The notes: generated by a model from the letters alone, not told the origin. A DNA stretch of 64,000 nucleotides from Pseudomonas ceruminis (GCF_021602025.1 NZ_BQHW01000012.1:96022-160021), one strand, 5' to 3'. Positions 47,320 through 59,889 are shown, numbered from the stretch's first letter. Translations and numbers: made by a program.

Positions 47320-47691
47320 TTACTTCGGACGCTTGGTACCGTACTTCGAACGACCCTGGTTACGGCCTTTGACGCCCGAAGTATCCAGAGAGCCGCGAAC
47401 GGTGTGGTAACGAACACCTGGCAAGTCTTTTACACGGCCGCCACGGATCAGGACGACGCTGTGCTCTTGCAGGTTGTGGCCTTCACCGCCGATGTACGAG
47501 GAAACCTCGAAACCGTTGGTCAGACGCACACGGCATACTTTACGCAGTGCCGAGTTAGGTTTTTTCGGCGTGGTGGTGTACACACGGGTGCACACGCCAC
47601 GACGTTGCGGGCAGTTCTGCAGCGCAGGAACGTCGGACTTCTCGACCGAACGCTTACGCGGCTGACGTACCAGCTGGTTGATAGTTGCCAT
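47320..47691 (-). CDS. rpsL: 30S ribosomal protein S12
   Basis: The product is 123 residues. Lys43 (in [13 protein letters not shown]) and the Lys88 region ([17 protein letters not shown]) are the streptomycin-sensitive forms. It is the first gene of the str operon. Confidence 0.98.
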   Translation of the reverse strand: MATINQLVRQPRKRSVEKSDVPALQNCPQRRGVCTRVYTTTPKKPNSALRKVCRVRLTNGFEVSSYIGGEGHNLQEHSVVLIRGGRVKDLPGVRYHTVRGSLDTSGVKGRNQGRSKYGTKRPK

Positions 47692-47784
47692 CTACTAGCT
47701 CCACTGATTGTCTTGCGACTCTATTGTCTTGCAAGAAAGCCAAAAATTGGCGAGACGGAGCCTCACCAAATTTAAGGGTACAAA

Positions 47785-47813
47785 AGTCTAAAGAGGATCT
47801 TGCACCCAGTCAA
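47785..47813 (-). promoter_or_regulatory. Sigma70 promoter of the str operon
   Basis: TTGACT (47808-47813) and TAGACT (47785-47790) have a 17-bp spacer on the minus strand. The leader to rpsL is then about 90 nt and contains a direct repeat of gcaagacaat. Confidence 0.75.
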
Positions 47814-47818
47814 GACAA

Positions 47819-47891
47819 GGCCCCGGCCCTCCCCGCCCGGTCATCGGCAACATTTCATGTCGCCGATGACCGCACGTGGCGTGCCGGGGCC
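47819..47891 (-). terminator. Nested hairpins after rpoC
   Basis: The outer stem ggccccggc/gccggggcc (47819-47827 and 47883-47891) encloses the inner stem cggtcatcggc/gccgatgaccg (47838-47848 and 47862-47872). It likely ends the rif operon, but the T-rich tail (cttgtcttg) is weak, so it may be a stability structure. Confidence 0.6.
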
Positions 47892-47902
47892 CTGCCCTGT
47901 AC

Positions 47903-50900
47903 TTAGTTACCGCTGGAATTCAACGCTTCGGTCAGTGCGGCTTCCACCTCACTGGCACTTACGCGCAGCGGTTTGTCTGCATCACGGCGACGCTTGCGCT
48001 CGCTGTGATAGGCCAGACCGGTACCGGCCGGGATCAGACGACCCACGACCACGTTCTCTTTCAGGCCGCGCAGGTAATCGCGCTTGCCGGTTACCGCCGC
48101 TTCGGTCAGTACGCGGGTGGTCTCCTGGAAGGAAGCCGCGGAGATGAACGACTCGGTCGACAGCGAGGCCTTGGTGATACCCAGCAGCACGCGGGTGAAC
48201 TTCGAAATGAACTTGTCCTCGGCGGCGAGACGCTCGTTCTCGACCAATACCTGAGTCAGTTCCATCTGGTCGCCCTTGATGAAGCTGGAGTCGCCCGACT
48301 CGGAGATCTCGACCTTGCGCAGCATCTGACGCAGGATGGTCTCGATGTGCTTGTCGTTGATCTTAACGCCTTGCAGACGGTAAACGTCCTGAATCTCGTT
48401 GACGATGTATTTCGCCAGCGCGCTCACACCCAGCAAACGCAGGATGTCGTGCGGATCGCTTGGGCCGTCGGAGATAACTTCGCCGCGGTTTACCTGTTCG
48501 CCTTCGAAGACGTTCAGGTGGCGCCACTTCGGAATCAGCTCTTCGTACGGATCGCTACCGTCGGTCGGAGTAATGACCAGACGACGCTTGCCCTTGGTCT
48601 CTTTACCGAACGCGATGGTGCCGCTGACTTCAGCCAGAATCGAGGCTTCTTTCGGACGGCGCGCTTCGAACAGGTCGGCAACGCGTGGCAGACCACCGGT
48701 GATGTCACGGGTCTTCGACGTTTCTTGCGGGATACGCGCGATAACGTCACCAACGCCGATCTGTGCACCGTCAGCAACACCCACCAAGGCGTTTGCCGGC
48801 AGGAAGTACTGGGCAGGTACGTCGGTACCTGGCAGGTACAGGTCCTTGCCATTGGCGTCGACCATCTTGATTGCCGGACGGATTTCCTTGCCTGCGGCAG
48901 GGCGATCCTTGACGTCCAGCACTTCGATGTTGGTCAGGCCGGTCAGTTCGTCGGTCTGGCGCTTGATGGTGATGTTTTCTTCCATGCCCACGAAGGTCAC
49001 GGTACCTTTGAGCTCGGTAACGATCGGGTGGGTGTGCGGGTCCCACTTGGCGACGATGGCGCCAGCTTCGACCTTCTCACCTTCCTTGACCGAAATTACC
49101 GCACCGTAAGGCAGCTTGTAACGCTCACGCTCACGGCCGAATTCATCGGCAATGGCCAGCTCACCCGAACGCGATACCGCAACCAGGTTGCCATCGGCAC
49201 GCTCAACCTGCTTCAGGTTGTGCAGGCGTACCATACCGCCGTTCTTCACCTGGACGCTGTCGGCAGCCGAGGTACGGCTTGCAGCACCACCGATGTGGAA
49301 CGTACGCATGGTCAGCTGGGTACCCGGCTCACCGATCGACTGAGCAGCGATAACGCCGACAGCTTCACCGATGTTCACCTGGTGACCGCGAGCCAGGTCA
49401 CGACCGTAGCACTTGGCGCAGATGCCGTAACGGGTTTCGCAGTTGATCGGCGAACGCACGATCACTTCGTCGATGCTGTTCAGCTCGATGAACTCGACCC
49501 ACTGCTCGTCGACCAGGGTACCGGCCGGGACAATGACGTCCTCGGTGCCCGGCTTGAACACGTCACGGGCGATTACACGGCCCAGTACGCGCTCACCCAG
49601 CGGCTCTACAACGTCGCCGCCTTCGATATGCGGGGTCATCAGCAGGCCGTGGTCGGTACCACAGTCGATCTCGGTCACGACCAGATCCTGCGCAACGTCT
49701 ACCAGACGACGGGTCAGGTAACCGGAGTTCGCAGTCTTCAGTGCGGTATCCGCCAGACCTTTACGCGCACCGTGAGTCGAAATGAAGTACTGCAGTACGC
49801 TCAGACCTTCACGGAAGTTCGCGGTGATCGGCGTCTCGATGATCGAGCCGTCCGGCTTGGCCATCAGGCCACGCATACCGGCCAGCTGACGGATCTGGGC
49901 TGCGGAACCCCGCGCACCCGAGTCAGCCATCATGTACATCGAGTTGAAGGACTCTTGCTCGACTTCCTTGCCCTCGCGGTCGATGACCTTCTCTTTCGAG
50001 AGGTTGGCCATCATCGCCTTGGACACTTCGTCGTTCGCCTTCGACCACAAGTCGATGACTTTGTTGTACTTCTCGCCCTGGGTTACCAGGCCGGAGGCGT
50101 ACTGGCTCTCGATTTCCTTCACTTCATCCGTGGCATTGCCAATGATGCGGGCTTTTTCATCCGGAATGACGAAGTCGTTCACACCGATGGAAACGCCGGA
50201 AATGGTCGAGTAGGCAAAGCCGGTGTACATCAACTGGTCGGCGAAGATGACGGTCTCTTTCAGACCAACCACGCGGTAGCACTGGTTGATCAGCTTGGAG
50301 ATCGCCTTTTTCTTCATCGGCTGGTTGACCACGTCGTACGGCAGGCCTGCCGGTACTACCTGGAACAGCAGCGCACGGCCAACGGTGGTGTCGACGATGC
50401 GGGTATTCTTGGTGACGCTGCCATCGCGATCCTTCACGGTCTCGTTGATACGGACCTTGATTTTCGCGTGCAGGGCAGCTTCGCCGGCGCGGAATACGCG
50501 GTCGACTTCCTGCAGGTCAGCGAATACGCGACCTTCGCCCTTGGCGTTGATGGCTTCACGGGTCATGTAGTACAGACCCAGTACAACGTCCTGCGACGGA
50601 ACGATGATTGGCTCACCGTTGGCTGGCGACAGAATGTTGTTGGTCGACATCATCAGCGCACGCGCTTCGAGCTGGGCTTCCAGCGTCAGCGGCACGTGAA
50701 CGGCCATCTGGTCACCGTCGAAGTCGGCGTTGTACGCGGCACAGACCAGCGGGTGCAGCTGGATTGCCTTACCTTCGATGAGCACAGGCTCGAACGCCTG
50801 GATACCCAGACGGTGAAGGGTCGGTGCACGGTTGAGCAGTACGGGGTGTTCGCGAATCACTTCAGCGAGAACGTCCCACACCTCTGGCAGCTCGCGCTCG

Positions 50901-52102
50901 ACCATCTTCTTGGCAGCCTTGATGGTGGTCGCCAGACCACGCATTTCCAGCTTGCCGAAAATGAACGGCTTGAACAGCTCCAGGGCCATCTTTTTCGGCA
51001 GACCGCACTGGTGCAGACGCAGGGTCGGGCCTACAGTAATTACCGAACGGCCGGAGTAGTCCACACGCTTACCGAGCAGGTTCTGACGGAAGCGACCTTG
51101 CTTACCTTTGATCATGTCGGCCAGGGACTTCAGCGGACGCTTGTTCGAGCCAGTGATGGCGCGACCGCGACGGCCGTTGTCCAGCAGGGCGTCGACCGCT
51201 TCCTGCAGCATGCGCTTTTCGTTGCGCACGATGATGTCCGGCGCCGACAGATCGAGCAGGCGCTTCAGACGGTTGTTACGGTTGATCACCCGACGATACA
51301 GATCGTTCAGGTCAGAGGTCGCGAAGCGGCCGCCATCCAGCGGCACCAGCGGACGCAGGTCCGGCGGCAGTACTGGCAGGACGGTCAGAACCATCCACTC
51401 AGGCAGGTTGCCCGAGCCCTGGAAAGCTTCCATCAGCTTCAGGCGCTTGGACAGCTTCTTGATCTTGGTTTCCGAGTTGGTCTGCGGAATTTCTTCACGC
51501 AGGCGGCCGATCTCGTGCTCCAGGTCGATAGCGTGCAGCAGCTCGCGGACAGCCTCGGCACCCATGCGGGCGTCGAAGTCGTCACCGAACTCTTCCAGCG
51601 CTTCGAAGTACTGCTCGTCGTTGAGCAGCTGACCCTTCTCGAGGGTGGTCATGCCCGGATCGATCACGACGTAGCTCTCGAAGTAGAGCACGCGCTCGAT
51701 GTCACGCAGGGTCATGTCCATCAGCAGGCCGATACGGGACGGCAGCGACTTCAGGAACCAGATGTGAGCAACCGGCGAGGCCAGTTCGATGTGCGCCATG
51801 CGCTCACGACGAACCTTGGCCAGGGCAACTTCAACGCCGCACTTCTCGCAGATTACGCCGCGGTGCTTGAGGCGCTTGTACTTGCCGCACAGGCACTCGT
51901 AGTCCTTGACTGGGCCAAAGATCTTGGCGCAGAACAGGCCGTCACGCTCAGGTTTGAACGTACGGTAGTTGATGGTTTCCGGCTTCTTAACTTCACCGAA
52001 CGACCACGAACGGATCATTTCAGGCGACGCCAGACCGATGCGGATGGCGTCGAACTCTTCGACTTGACCCTGGTTTTTCAGCAGATTCAGTAGGTCTTTC
52101 AA
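47903..52102 (-). CDS. rpoC: RNA polymerase subunit beta'
   Basis: The largest RNA polymerase subunit, 1399 residues. Visible landmarks: the zinc-binding domain near the N-terminus ([20 protein letters not shown]), the active-site aspartates in [12 protein letters not shown], the trigger-loop region, and the second zinc site (CGTDHG... CAKCYGRDL). The length is normal for Pseudomonas. A long open frame on the opposite strand mirrors it and is a codon-use artefact. Confidence 0.99.
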   Translation of the reverse strand: MKDLLNLLKNQGQVEEFDAIRIGLASPEMIRSWSFGEVKKPETINYRTFKPERDGLFCAKIFGPVKDYECLCGKYKRLKHRGVICEKCGVEVALAKVRRERMAHIELASPVAHIWFLKSLPSRIGLLMDMTLRDIERVLYFESYVVIDPGMTTLEKGQLLNDEQYFEALEEFGDDFDARMGAEAVRELLHAIDLEHEIGRLREEIPQTNSETKIKKLSKRLKLMEAFQGSGNLPEWMVLTVLPVLPPDLRPLVPLDGGRFATSDLNDLYRRVINRNNRLKRLLDLSAPDIIVRNEKRMLQEAVDALLDNGRRGRAITGSNKRPLKSLADMIKGKQGRFRQNLLGKRVDYSGRSVITVGPTLRLHQCGLPKKMALELFKPFIFGKLEMRGLATTIKAAKKMVERELPEVWDVLAEVIREHPVLLNRAPTLHRLGIQAFEPVLIEGKAIQLHPLVCAAYNADFDGDQMAVHVPLTLEAQLEARALMMSTNNILSPANGEPIIVPSQDVVLGLYYMTREAINAKGEGRVFADLQEVDRVFRAGEAALHAKIKVRINETVKDRDGSVTKNTRIVDTTVGRALLFQVVPAGLPYDVVNQPMKKKAISKLINQCYRVVGLKETVIFADQLMYTGFAYSTISGVSIGVNDFVIPDEKARIIGNATDEVKEIESQYASGLVTQGEKYNKVIDLWSKANDEVSKAMMANLSKEKVIDREGKEVEQESFNSMYMMADSGARGSAAQIRQLAGMRGLMAKPDGSIIETPITANFREGLSVLQYFISTHGARKGLADTALKTANSGYLTRRLVDVAQDLVVTEIDCGTDHGLLMTPHIEGGDVVEPLGERVLGRVIARDVFKPGTEDVIVPAGTLVDEQWVEFIELNSIDEVIVRSPINCETRYGICAKCYGRDLARGHQVNIGEAVGVIAAQSIGEPGTQLTMRTFHIGGAASRTSAADSVQVKNGGMVRLHNLKQVERADGNLVAVSRSGELAIADEFGRERERYKLPYGAVISVKEGEKVEAGAIVAKWDPHTHPIVTELKGTVTFVGMEENITIKRQTDELTGLTNIEVLDVKDRPAAGKEIRPAIKMVDANGKDLYLPGTDVPAQYFLPANALVGVADGAQIGVGDVIARIPQETSKTRDITGGLPRVADLFEARRPKEASILAEVSGTIAFGKETKGKRRLVITPTDGSDPYEELIPKWRHLNVFEGEQVNRGEVISDGPSDPHDILRLLGVSALAKYIVNEIQDVYRLQGVKINDKHIETILRQMLRKVEISESGDSSFIKGDQMELTQVLVENERLAAEDKFISKFTRVLLGITKASLSTESFISAASFQETTRVLTEAAVTGKRDYLRGLKENVVVGRLIPAGTGLAYHSERKRRRDADKPLRVSASEVEAALTEALNSSGN

Positions 52103-52166
52103 GGCCTTTCCTCCTGGCGGAGCAGGAAGCGGGCAATACCTGCCCCGCTCCCCTTCGCGTCACGTG

Positions 52167-55100
52167 TTATTCGGTTTCCAGATCGATATCGATACCGAGC
52201 GAACGGATCTCTTTGATCAACACGTTGAAGGACTCGGGCATGCCCGGCTCCATACGGTGATCGCCATCCACGATGTTCTTGTACATCTTGGTACGGCCGT
52301 TCACGTCGTCCGACTTCACTGTGAGCATTTCTTGCAGGGTGTATGCCGCGCCGTATGCTTCCAGCGCCCACACTTCCATCTCCCCGAAACGCTGACCACC
52401 GAACTGCGCCTTACCACCCAGCGGCTGCTGGGTAACCAGGCTGTAGGAACCAGTGGAACGCGCGTGCATCTTGTCGTCCACCAAGTGGTTCAGCTTGAGC
52501 ATGTACATGTAACCAACGGTCACAGGACGCTCGAACTTGTTGCCGGTGCGACCGTCGAACAGCACCATCTGGCCGCTCTCTGGCAGGTCCGCCAGCTTCA
52601 GCATGGCCTTGATCTCACGCTCCTTGGCACCGTCGAAGACCGGGGTAGCCATAGGCACACCTTTCTTCAGGTTGTTCGCCAGGGCGAGGATCTCTTCGTC
52701 GGTGAACTCTTCCAGGTTCTCCTGACGACCACCGATTTCGTTGTAGATTTCGGTGAGGAAGCCACGCAGCTCAGCTGCCTTGCGCTGCTCTTCGATCATC
52801 CGGTCGATCTTCTCGCCCAGGCCCTTGGCCGCGAGGCCCAGGTGGGTTTCAAGGATCTGACCGACGTTCATACGCGAAGGTACGCCCAACGGGTTCAGTA
52901 CGACGTCGACCGGCGTACCGTTGGCGTCGTGCGGCATGTCTTCGACCGGCATGATCACCGAGACGACACCCTTGTTACCGTGACGACCGGCCATCTTGTC
53001 ACCCGGCTGGATGCGACGGCGGATTGCCAGGTAGACCTTGACGATCTTCAGTACGCCCGGAGCCAGGTCATCGCCCTGCTGCAGCTTGCGCTTCTTGTCT
53101 TCGAACTTGTCGTCCAGCAGGCGACGGCGATCGACGATGTACTGCTGAGCCTTTTCCAGCTGCTCGTTCAGTGCATCTTCAGCCATACGCAGCTTGAACC
53201 ACTGGCCGTGCTCCAGACCGTCCAGTACTTCGTCGGAGACCACGGTGCCTTTCTTCAGGCCCGCACCACCGTCGACCACCTGGCCGTTCAGGGCTGCACG
53301 CAGACGTTCGAAGGTAGCACCTTCGACGATGCGGAACTCTTCGTTGAGGTCCTTGCGGATCTCATCCAGCTGCATCTTCTCGATGGCCAGGGCGCGGCTG
53401 TCGCGCTCAACGCCATCACGGGTGAAGACCTGTACGTCGATGACGGTACCCTTGGTGCCGGTCGGCACGCGCAGGGAGGTGTCCTTAACGTCGCTGGCCT
53501 TCTCGCCGAAGATCGCGCGCAGCAGTTTTTCTTCCGGCGTCAGCTGGGTTTCGCCTTTTGGCGTTACCTTGCCGACCAGGATGTCGCCAGCGCCCACTTC
53601 GGCACCTACGTAGACGATACCCGCTTCGTCCAGCTTGTTCAGTGCGGCTTCACCCACGTTCGGGATGTCCGCAGTGATTTCCTCTGGGCCAAGCTTGGTG
53701 TCACGCGCCACACAGGTCAGTTCCTGAATGTGGATGGTGGTGAAGCGGTCTTCCTGGACCACACGCTCGGACAGGCAGATGGAGTCTTCGAAGTTGAAGC
53801 CGTTCCACGCCATGAACGCGATGCGCATGTTCTGACCCAGCGCCAGTTCACCCATGTCGGTGGACGGGCCGTCGGCCATGATGTCGCCACGCTGCACCTT
53901 GTCACCTTTGCTCACCAGCGGACGCTGGTTGATGCAGGTGTTCTGGTTCGAGCGGGTGTACTTGGTCAGGTTGTAGATATCTACACCTGCTTCACCGGTT
54001 TCGACTTCGTCGTCGGCAACGCGCACGACGATGCGGCTGGCGTCGACCGAATCGATCACACCACCACGGCGAGCAACCACGCAGACACCAGAGTCACGGG
54101 CGACGTTGCGCTCCATGCCGGTACCGACCAGCGGCTTGTCAGCGCGCAGGGTAGGTACAGCCTGACGCTGCATGTTCGAACCCATGAGTGCACGGTTGGC
54201 GTCGTCGTGCTCAAGGAACGGAATCAGCGAGGCAGCAACGGAAACAACCTGCTTCGGCGAAACGTCCATCAGGGTGACGTCTTCCGGCGCCTTGACGGTG
54301 AATTCGTTCAGGTGACGGACCGCTACCAGCTCATCGATCAGCTGCTTCTTCTCGTTCATCGCGGCCGAAGCCTGAGCAATGACGTGATCGGCTTCTTCGA
54401 TCGCCGACAGGAACACGATGTCGTCGCTGACCACGCCTTCCTTCACCACACGGTACGGGCTTTCCAGGAAACCGTACTGGTTGGTGCGGGCATAGGCTGC
54501 CAGGGAGTTGATCAGACCGATGTTCGGACCTTCAGGGGTCTCGATCGGGCACACACGGCCGTAGTGGGTCGGGTGTACGTCACGGACTTCGAAGCCTGCG
54601 CGCTCACGGGTCAGACCACCTGGGCCAAGCGCGGAGACACGGCGCTTGTGGGTAATCTCGGAGAGCGGGTTGTTCTGGTCCATGAACTGCGAGAGCTGGC
54701 TGGAACCGAAGAACTCTTTCACCGCCGCCGCAACCGGCTTGGCGTTGATCAGGTCCTGCGGCATCAAGCCTTCGCTTTCGGCCATCGACAGACGCTCTTT
54801 GACCGCACGCTCGACACGCACCAGGCCAACGCGGAACTGGTTCTCGGCCATCTCACCGACGCAACGTACGCGACGGTTACCGAGGTGGTCGATGTCGTCG
54901 ACGATGCCTTTGCCGTTACGGATGTCGACCAGGGTCTTGAGGACCTCGACGATATCTTCCTTGCTCAGCACGCCCGAACCTTCGATCTCGGTGCGACCGA
55001 TACGACGGTTGAACTTCATGCGGCCAACGGCGGACAGGTCGTAACGCTCGGCGCTGAAGAACAGGTTGTTGAACAGGGTCTCGGCGGCGTCCTTGGTTGG

Positions 55101-56240
55101 TGGCTCGCCTGGACGCATCATCCGGTAGATCTCGACCAGCGCTTCCAGTTGGTTGCTGGTGGTGTCGATCTTCAGGGTATCCGAGATGAACGGACCGCAG
55201 TCGATATCGTTGGTGTACAGGGTCTCGATGCGGACGACCTGAGCCTTGGCGATCTTGATCAGCAGCTCGGTGGTCAGCTCGGTGTTGCACTCGGCCAGGA
55301 TCTCGCCGGTAGCTGGATGCACGATGGCCTTGGCAGTGGTGCGACCCAGGACATATTCCATTGGAACGTCCAGCTGGTTGACACCGGCCTTCTCGAGCTG
55401 GTTGACATGGCGCGCGGTAATACGGCGGCCTTGCTCGACGATGACCTTGCCGCTGCCGTCATGGATGTCCATGACCGCAACTTCACCACGCAGACGCTGA
55501 GGCACCAGTTCCAGGCTCAGTTTTTCGCCGGAAATGTGGAACACGTTGGTGGTGTAGAAGGTGTTCAGGACCTCTTCGGTGCTGTAACCCAGCGCGCGCA
55601 GCAGTACCGAGGCCGGCAGTTTGCGGCGACGGTCGATACGCACGAACACGCAGTCCTTCGGGTCGAACTCGAAGTCCAGCCAGGAGCCGCGGTAAGGAAT
55701 GATGCGAGCGGAGTACAGCAGCTTGCCGGAGCTGTGCGTCTTGCCACGGTCGTGGTCGAAGAACACACCAGGCGAACGGTGCAGCTGGGAAACGATCACA
55801 CGCTCGGTACCGTTGATAACGAAGGTACCGTTCTCAGTCATCAGGGGGATTTCACCCATGTAGACTTCTTGCTCTTTGATGTCCTTGATCGCTTTGTTCG
55901 ACGATTCCTTGTCGAAGATGATCAGGCGCACCTTGACCCGCAGTGGGACCGCGAAGGTCACGCCACGCAGGACACATTCCTTCACATCGAAGGCGGGCTC
56001 GCCCAGGCGATAGCCTACGTACTCCAGGGCAGCATTGCCGGAGTAGCTGATGATCGGGAATACCGATTTGAAGGCCGCGTGCAGGCCGACGTCGCGGAAC
56101 TGATCCTTGGATGCTCCCGCTTGCAGGAATTCGCGATACGAATCCAGCTGGATGGCCAGGAGGTAAGGCACATCCATGACGTCCGGCAACTTGCTAAAGT
56201 CCTTGCGGATACGTTTTTTCTCAGTGTATGAGTAAGCCAT
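52167..56240 (-). CDS. rpoB: RNA polymerase subunit beta
   Basis: The product is 1357 residues, as usual for Pseudomonas. The rifampicin region reads [20 protein letters not shown] followed by [10 protein letters not shown], which has the sensitive residues. The end has [20 protein letters not shown]. It is preceded by a long spacer with an attenuator-like hairpin. Confidence 0.99.
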   Translation of the reverse strand: MAYSYTEKKRIRKDFSKLPDVMDVPYLLAIQLDSYREFLQAGASKDQFRDVGLHAAFKSVFPIISYSGNAALEYVGYRLGEPAFDVKECVLRGVTFAVPLRVKVRLIIFDKESSNKAIKDIKEQEVYMGEIPLMTENGTFVINGTERVIVSQLHRSPGVFFDHDRGKTHSSGKLLYSARIIPYRGSWLDFEFDPKDCVFVRIDRRRKLPASVLLRALGYSTEEVLNTFYTTNVFHISGEKLSLELVPQRLRGEVAVMDIHDGSGKVIVEQGRRITARHVNQLEKAGVNQLDVPMEYVLGRTTAKAIVHPATGEILAECNTELTTELLIKIAKAQVVRIETLYTNDIDCGPFISDTLKIDTTSNQLEALVEIYRMMRPGEPPTKDAAETLFNNLFFSAERYDLSAVGRMKFNRRIGRTEIEGSGVLSKEDIVEVLKTLVDIRNGKGIVDDIDHLGNRRVRCVGEMAENQFRVGLVRVERAVKERLSMAESEGLMPQDLINAKPVAAAVKEFFGSSQLSQFMDQNNPLSEITHKRRVSALGPGGLTRERAGFEVRDVHPTHYGRVCPIETPEGPNIGLINSLAAYARTNQYGFLESPYRVVKEGVVSDDIVFLSAIEEADHVIAQASAAMNEKKQLIDELVAVRHLNEFTVKAPEDVTLMDVSPKQVVSVAASLIPFLEHDDANRALMGSNMQRQAVPTLRADKPLVGTGMERNVARDSGVCVVARRGGVIDSVDASRIVVRVADDEVETGEAGVDIYNLTKYTRSNQNTCINQRPLVSKGDKVQRGDIMADGPSTDMGELALGQNMRIAFMAWNGFNFEDSICLSERVVQEDRFTTIHIQELTCVARDTKLGPEEITADIPNVGEAALNKLDEAGIVYVGAEVGAGDILVGKVTPKGETQLTPEEKLLRAIFGEKASDVKDTSLRVPTGTKGTVIDVQVFTRDGVERDSRALAIEKMQLDEIRKDLNEEFRIVEGATFERLRAALNGQVVDGGAGLKKGTVVSDEVLDGLEHGQWFKLRMAEDALNEQLEKAQQYIVDRRRLLDDKFEDKKRKLQQGDDLAPGVLKIVKVYLAIRRRIQPGDKMAGRHGNKGVVSVIMPVEDMPHDANGTPVDVVLNPLGVPSRMNVGQILETHLGLAAKGLGEKIDRMIEEQRKAAELRGFLTEIYNEIGGRQENLEEFTDEEILALANNLKKGVPMATPVFDGAKEREIKAMLKLADLPESGQMVLFDGRTGNKFERPVTVGYMYMLKLNHLVDDKMHARSTGSYSLVTQQPLGGKAQFGGQRFGEMEVWALEAYGAAYTLQEMLTVKSDDVNGRTKMYKNIVDGDHRMEPGMPESFNVLIKEIRSLGIDIDLETE

Positions 56241-56386
56241 CAGCGTTCCCCAGCTTGGTCACCTGCTTGTTTGGCTTCTCCCGGCGGGAGCAGCCAGAAA
56301 ATCGTGCAAACCCCTTGGTTTGCGCCACCCACATGGGTGTCTTGCAGCTTGTTATCGGGGCCGACCTGATCGACCACCAATAACGG

Positions 56387-56415
56387 AAAAAGGCCGGTGG
56401 CATAAGCCACCAGCC
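56387..56415 (-). terminator. Attenuator-like hairpin between rplL and rpoB
   Basis: In the transcript the stem GGCTGGTGGC/GCCACCGGCC (one mismatch, 4-nt loop) is followed by five T. The position equals the known rplL-rpoB attenuator of E. coli, which lowers rpoBC expression relative to the L7/L12 genes. Confidence 0.75.
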
Positions 56416-56459
56416 ATCAGCCTTCGCTCAACGCTCCGGCTGGAGTCGCAAAGTCGAAA

Positions 56460-56825
56460 TTACTTCAGCTCGACTTTAGCGCCAGCTTCTTCCAGCTTCT
56501 TCTTAGCGTCTTCAGCGGCTTCTTTCGAAACGCCTTCAGCTACGACCTGAGGAGCGCCATCGACTTTCTCTTTGGCTTCTTTCAGGCCCAGACCGGTCAG
56601 TTCGCGAACGGCTTTGATCACGTTCACTTTCTTGTCGCCGGCTTCAACCAGAACAACGTTGAACTCGGTCTGCTCTTCAACAACGGCAGCAGCAGCAGCT
56701 GGGCCAGCAGCGGCAACAGCAGCGGTAACGCCGAAGGTTTCTTCCATTGCTTTGATCAGCTCAACAACTTCCAGAACGGTTTTCTGGCCGATTGCTTCGA
56801 TGATTTGTTCGTTAGTCAGAGACAT
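56460..56825 (-). CDS. rplL: 50S ribosomal protein L7/L12
   Basis: The product is 121 residues. An N-terminal dimer domain is followed by an Ala-rich hinge (about 36-50) and the factor-binding C-domain ending GAKVELK. It forms the stalk with L10. Confidence 0.98.
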
Positions 56826-56903
56826 GACTTAAATCCTGTATTGGGGTGACAGCCTACGCAGCCATCAAATTAAACGTATGATTTTGAAAGAGTTCCGCGT
56901 GCC

Positions 56904-57404
56904 TTAGGCAGCGGTCGCTTCTTTCTGGTCGCGAATGGCTGCCAGAGTACGAGCCAGCTTGCTGGTAGCGCCTTGGATCACGCTCATCAGTTTCGCAATA
57001 GCTTCGTCGCGGGTCGGCAGGGTAGCCAACACGTCGATCTGGTTCGCTGCAATGAAATTGCCGTCAAACGCAGCTGCCTTGATCTCGAACTTGTCCTGAC
57101 CCTTGGCGAACTCTTTGAACAGACGAGCAGCAGCGCCCGGGTGTTCGTTGGAGAAAGCGATCAGGGTCGGGCCTTTGAACGCGTCGTTGAGGATCGAATA
57201 CTCGGTGCCTTCAACTGCGCGCTTGAGCAGGGTGTTACGTACGACACGTACGTAAACGCCAGCTTCGCGGGCCTCTTTACGGAGTCCGGTCATTGCGCTT
57301 ACAGTCACACCACGGGCATCGGCCACGACAGCGGACAGAGCGACTTTGGCAGCCTCGTTGACTTCAGCGACGATGGCCTTCTTGTCTTCGAGTTTAATTG
57401 CCAC
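56904..57404 (-). CDS. rplJ: 50S ribosomal protein L10
   Basis: The product is 166 residues from a GTG start (complement of 57402-57404), chosen because it gives [15 protein letters not shown], the family N-terminus, with aggag 7 bp upstream. The open frame is longer upstream but the extension is not L10-like. Confidence 0.95.
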   Translation of the reverse strand: MAIKLEDKKAIVAEVNEAAKVALSAVVADARGVTVSAMTGLRKEAREAGVYVRVVRNTLLKRAVEGTEYSILNDAFKGPTLIAFSNEHPGAAARLFKEFAKGQDKFEIKAAAFDGNFIAANQIDVLATLPTRDEAIAKLMSVIQGATSKLARTLAAIRDQKEATAA

Positions 57405-57601
57405 GGGTTTACTCCTGGTTTTTACCGTTTCATCTGGCCGAAGCCGGATGTCGTTTTGGTGTCTGATTCGGTAACGAATCGGGAGCACCATCTGCGTAGG
57501 CTTGTGGTTTAAGGCTTGCGCCGCCTACGGTCTTGGATAGCCCCCGCCAGGCAGGGACCCCAATTTTTGCTGGCAACGCGACAAGTCGCGCTGCCATGGT
57601 C
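57405..57601 (-). promoter_or_regulatory. Long rplJ leader (L10 autoregulation region)
   Basis: There are 197 bp between rplA and rplJ without a gene. In other bacteria this leader folds into the L10(L12)4 binding site with a kink-turn. Paired segments such as tgcctggcgggggcta and gtaggcggcgcaagcc are visible, but I could not fold the region. Confidence 0.5.
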
Positions 57602-58297
57602 TTACGCGTTCAGCGAGCTCTGATCGATGACCAGACCTGGGCCCATGGTGGTGCTCAGGGTAACGCGCTTGACGTAGATACCTTTCGAGGAAGCCGGCTT
57701 GATACGCTTCAGATCAGCGATCAGGGCTTCAACGTTTTCCTTCAGCTTGCCAGCTTCGAAGCCGACCTTGCCAACGGAGGTGTGGATGATACCGTTTTTG
57801 TCGGTACGATAGCGAACCTGACCCGCTTTGGCGTTTTTGACAGCGCCAGCGACGTCTGGAGTCACAGTACCAACTTTCGGGTTAGGCATCAGGCCGCGAG
57901 GACCCAGAACCTGACCCAGCTGACCCACAACGCGCATGGCATCAGGCGATGCGATGACGACGTCATAGTTCAGGTCGCCGGCTTTCATTTCGGCAGCCAG
58001 ATCGTCCATACCTACGCGGTCAGCGCCGGCGGCCAGAGCGGCTTCAGCAGCCGGGCCCTGGGTGAAGACGGCAACGCGAACGGTTTTGCCAGTGCCGTGT
58101 GGCAGCACGGTAGCGCTACGGACGACCTGGTCGGATTTACGTGGGTCAACGCCGAGGTTGACGGCAACGTCGAAGGATTCGCTGAACTTCACGGTGGACA
58201 GTTCGGCCAGCAGCACGGCTGCTTCTTCGAAGTTGTAAACTTTGCCAGCTTCGATTTTCGAAGCAATGGCCTTTTGGCGCTTGGTCAGCTTAGCCAT
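57602..58297 (-). CDS. rplA: 50S ribosomal protein L1
   Basis: The product is 231 residues ([19 protein letters not shown]; signature [16 protein letters not shown]). The start shares one base with the rplK stop. L1 is the repressor of the L11 operon in E. coli. Confidence 0.97.
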   Translation of the reverse strand: MAKLTKRQKAIASKIEAGKVYNFEEAAVLLAELSTVKFSESFDVAVNLGVDPRKSDQVVRSATVLPHGTGKTVRVAVFTQGPAAEAALAAGADRVGMDDLAAEMKAGDLNYDVVIASPDAMRVVGQLGQVLGPRGLMPNPKVGTVTPDVAGAVKNAKAGQVRYRTDKNGIIHTSVGKVGFEAGKLKENVEALIADLKRIKPASSKGIYVKRVTLSTTMGPGLVIDQSSLNA

Positions 58298-58728
58298 TAC
58301 ACACCCTCCACGTTCAGGCCCATGCTGCGGGCAGAGCCAGCGATGGTGCGTACAGCAGCGTCCAGGTCAGCAGCGGTCAGATCAGCCTGTTTAGCCTTGG
58401 CGATATCTTCCAGCTGAGCGCGGGTCACGGTACCGACTTTAACGGTGTTCGGACGGGCCGAACCACTGGTCAGGCCAGCAGCTTTCTTCAGCAGAACCGA
58501 GGCAGGGGTGCTCTTGGTTTCGAAGGTGAAGCTACGGTCACTGTAAACAGTGATGATAACTGGAGTCGGCAGACCGGCTTCTTGACCCTGAGTACGGGCG
58601 TTGAAGGCCTTGCAGAACTCCATGATGTTCACACCGTGTTGGCCCAGTGCTGGACCAACGGGTGGGCTTGGGTTGGCCTGGCCGGCCTTAACTTGCAGCT
58701 TGATGTAAGCCTGAATCTTCTTAGCCAT
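58297..58728 (-). CDS. rplK: 50S ribosomal protein L11
   Basis: The product is 143 residues ([21 protein letters not shown]-terminal [12 protein letters not shown]). It is part of the GTPase-associated centre and needed for the stringent response. Confidence 0.97.
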   Translation of the reverse strand: MAKKIQAYIKLQVKAGQANPSPPVGPALGQHGVNIMEFCKAFNARTQGQEAGLPTPVIITVYSDRSFTFETKSTPASVLLKKAAGLTSGSARPNTVKVGTVTRAQLEDIAKAKQADLTAADLDAAVRTIAGSARSMGLNVEGV

Positions 58729-58796
58729 GAGCTACTCCAAAATCGGGTACGAACGCCAGATGGCTCCCCGGATGACTTGCGTTTTATCCCAGTGAC

Positions 58797-58829
58797 GACA
58801 AAACCCCGCAGCACACAGGGCTGCGGGGT
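58797..58829 (-). terminator. Terminator after nusG
   Basis: The stem accccgcagc/gctgcggggt has a 7-nt loop, and the transcript continues into TTTTGTCG. It separates secE-nusG from the rplK operon. Confidence 0.75.
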
Positions 58830-58847
58830 ATGGGATGCTTCGTCCGC

Positions 58848-59381
58848 CTAGACCTTTTCGACCTGGCTGAACTCGAGCTCCACCGGAGTAGAGCGACCGA
58901 AAATGAGTACCGCCACCTGGAGGCGACTCTTTTCGTAGTTAACCTCTTCGACACTACCATTGAAGTCAGCGAACGGACCATCAATGACTCGAACCACTTC
59001 ACCCGGCTCGAACAGCGTCTTCGGCTTCGGCTTGTCGCTACCGTCGGCAACGCGACGCAGGATAGCCTCAGCTTCTTTATCGGTAATCGGCGCAGGCTTG
59101 TCTGCGGTACCACCAATAAAGCCCATCACACGAGGGGTATCCTTGACCAAGTGCCAAGTCCCTTCGTTCATCTCCATCTGGACCAGAACATAGCCAGGGA
59201 AGAATTTACGCTCACTCTTGCGCTTCTGGCCGTTGCGCATTTCGACGACTTCTTCGGTCGGAACCAAGATCTCGCCGAAACCGTCTTCCATGCCAGCCAG
59301 CTTGACGCGCTCGATCAGGGAGCGCATTACATGCTTCTCGTAACCCGAGTAAGCATGCACAACATACCAACGCTTAGCCAC
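58848..59381 (-). CDS. nusG: Transcription elongation/antitermination factor NusG
   Basis: The product is 177 residues. The NGN domain begins [16 protein letters not shown]. The C-terminal KOW domain contains [19 protein letters not shown]. It links RNA polymerase with Rho or S10. Confidence 0.98.
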   Translation of the reverse strand: MAKRWYVVHAYSGYEKHVMRSLIERVKLAGMEDGFGEILVPTEEVVEMRNGQKRKSERKFFPGYVLVQMEMNEGTWHLVKDTPRVMGFIGGTADKPAPITDKEAEAILRRVADGSDKPKPKTLFEPGEVVRVIDGPFADFNGSVEEVNYEKSRLQVAVLIFGRSTPVELEFSQVEKV

Positions 59382-59390
59382 GGGACACCT

Positions 59391-59759
59391 TTAGCCAACG
59401 ATCAGGGAGACCGCCCAGCCGAGCAGGGAATCAAGACCCCACAGCAGCAGTGCCATAACCAACACGACAGCCACGACAATCAGAGTGGTCTGGGTGGTTT
59501 CCTGGCGGGTCGGCCACACGACTTTACGAATCTCGGCACGAGCTTCCTTCGCCAACGCAAAGAACGACTTACCCTTCGCGGTCTGCAGGGCAACAAAGCC
59601 TGCGACTGCAGCCAGGGCGAGAAGTGCAAGGACGCGATACAGGATTGGAGAGGCGGAGTAATACTGATTACCCACAACACCAACAACAACCAAAGCCACT
59701 ACAGCCAGCCACTTGAACAGATCAAAACGCGATTCTTGGGCTTCAGTTTTGGGAGTCAT
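59391..59759 (-). CDS. secE: Protein translocase subunit SecE
   Basis: The product is 122 residues with three membrane helices, the gamma-proteobacterial long form. The conserved cytoplasmic helix reads EARAEIRKVVWPTRQETTQT. The start is MTPKTEAQ (59759); an upstream in-frame start would add eleven residues. Confidence 0.96.
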   Translation of the reverse strand: MTPKTEAQESRFDLFKWLAVVALVVVGVVGNQYYSASPILYRVLALLALAAVAGFVALQTAKGKSFFALAKEARAEIRKVVWPTRQETTQTTLIVVAVVLVMALLLWGLDSLLGWAVSLIVG

Positions 59760-59803
59760 CGGGGAGGATCCTGTAAGAAGAAAGCCAATCACACCGAGGT
59801 GAA

Positions 59804-59879
59804 TGGCAGGTCAGGAGGGAATCGAACCCCCAACCTACGGTTTTGGAGACCGTCGCTCTGCCAATTGAGCTACTGACCT
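59804..59879 (-). tRNA. tRNA-Trp (anticodon CCA)
   Basis: The gene is 76 nt with CCA encoded. Stems AGGTCAG/CTGACCT are intact and the anticodon is complementary to 59844-59846. It lies between tuf and secE as in E. coli. Confidence 0.96.
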
Positions 59880-59889
59880 TTAACGCTGT

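Noticed and set aside
47320-47691. Streptomycin resistance change in rpsL
   Set aside because: Lys43 and the Lys88 region are wild type.
47876-52093. 1405-residue open frame antisense to rpoC
   Set aside because: Same explanation: shadow of a highly expressed, codon-biased gene.
54650-54760. Rifampicin resistance change in rpoB
   Set aside because: The cluster I region matches the sensitive sequence.
52164-56231. 1355-residue open frame antisense to rpoB
   Set aside because: It mirrors rpoB in a GC-rich genome. The translation is low-complexity in style (runs of V, D, H and Q) with no family motif.
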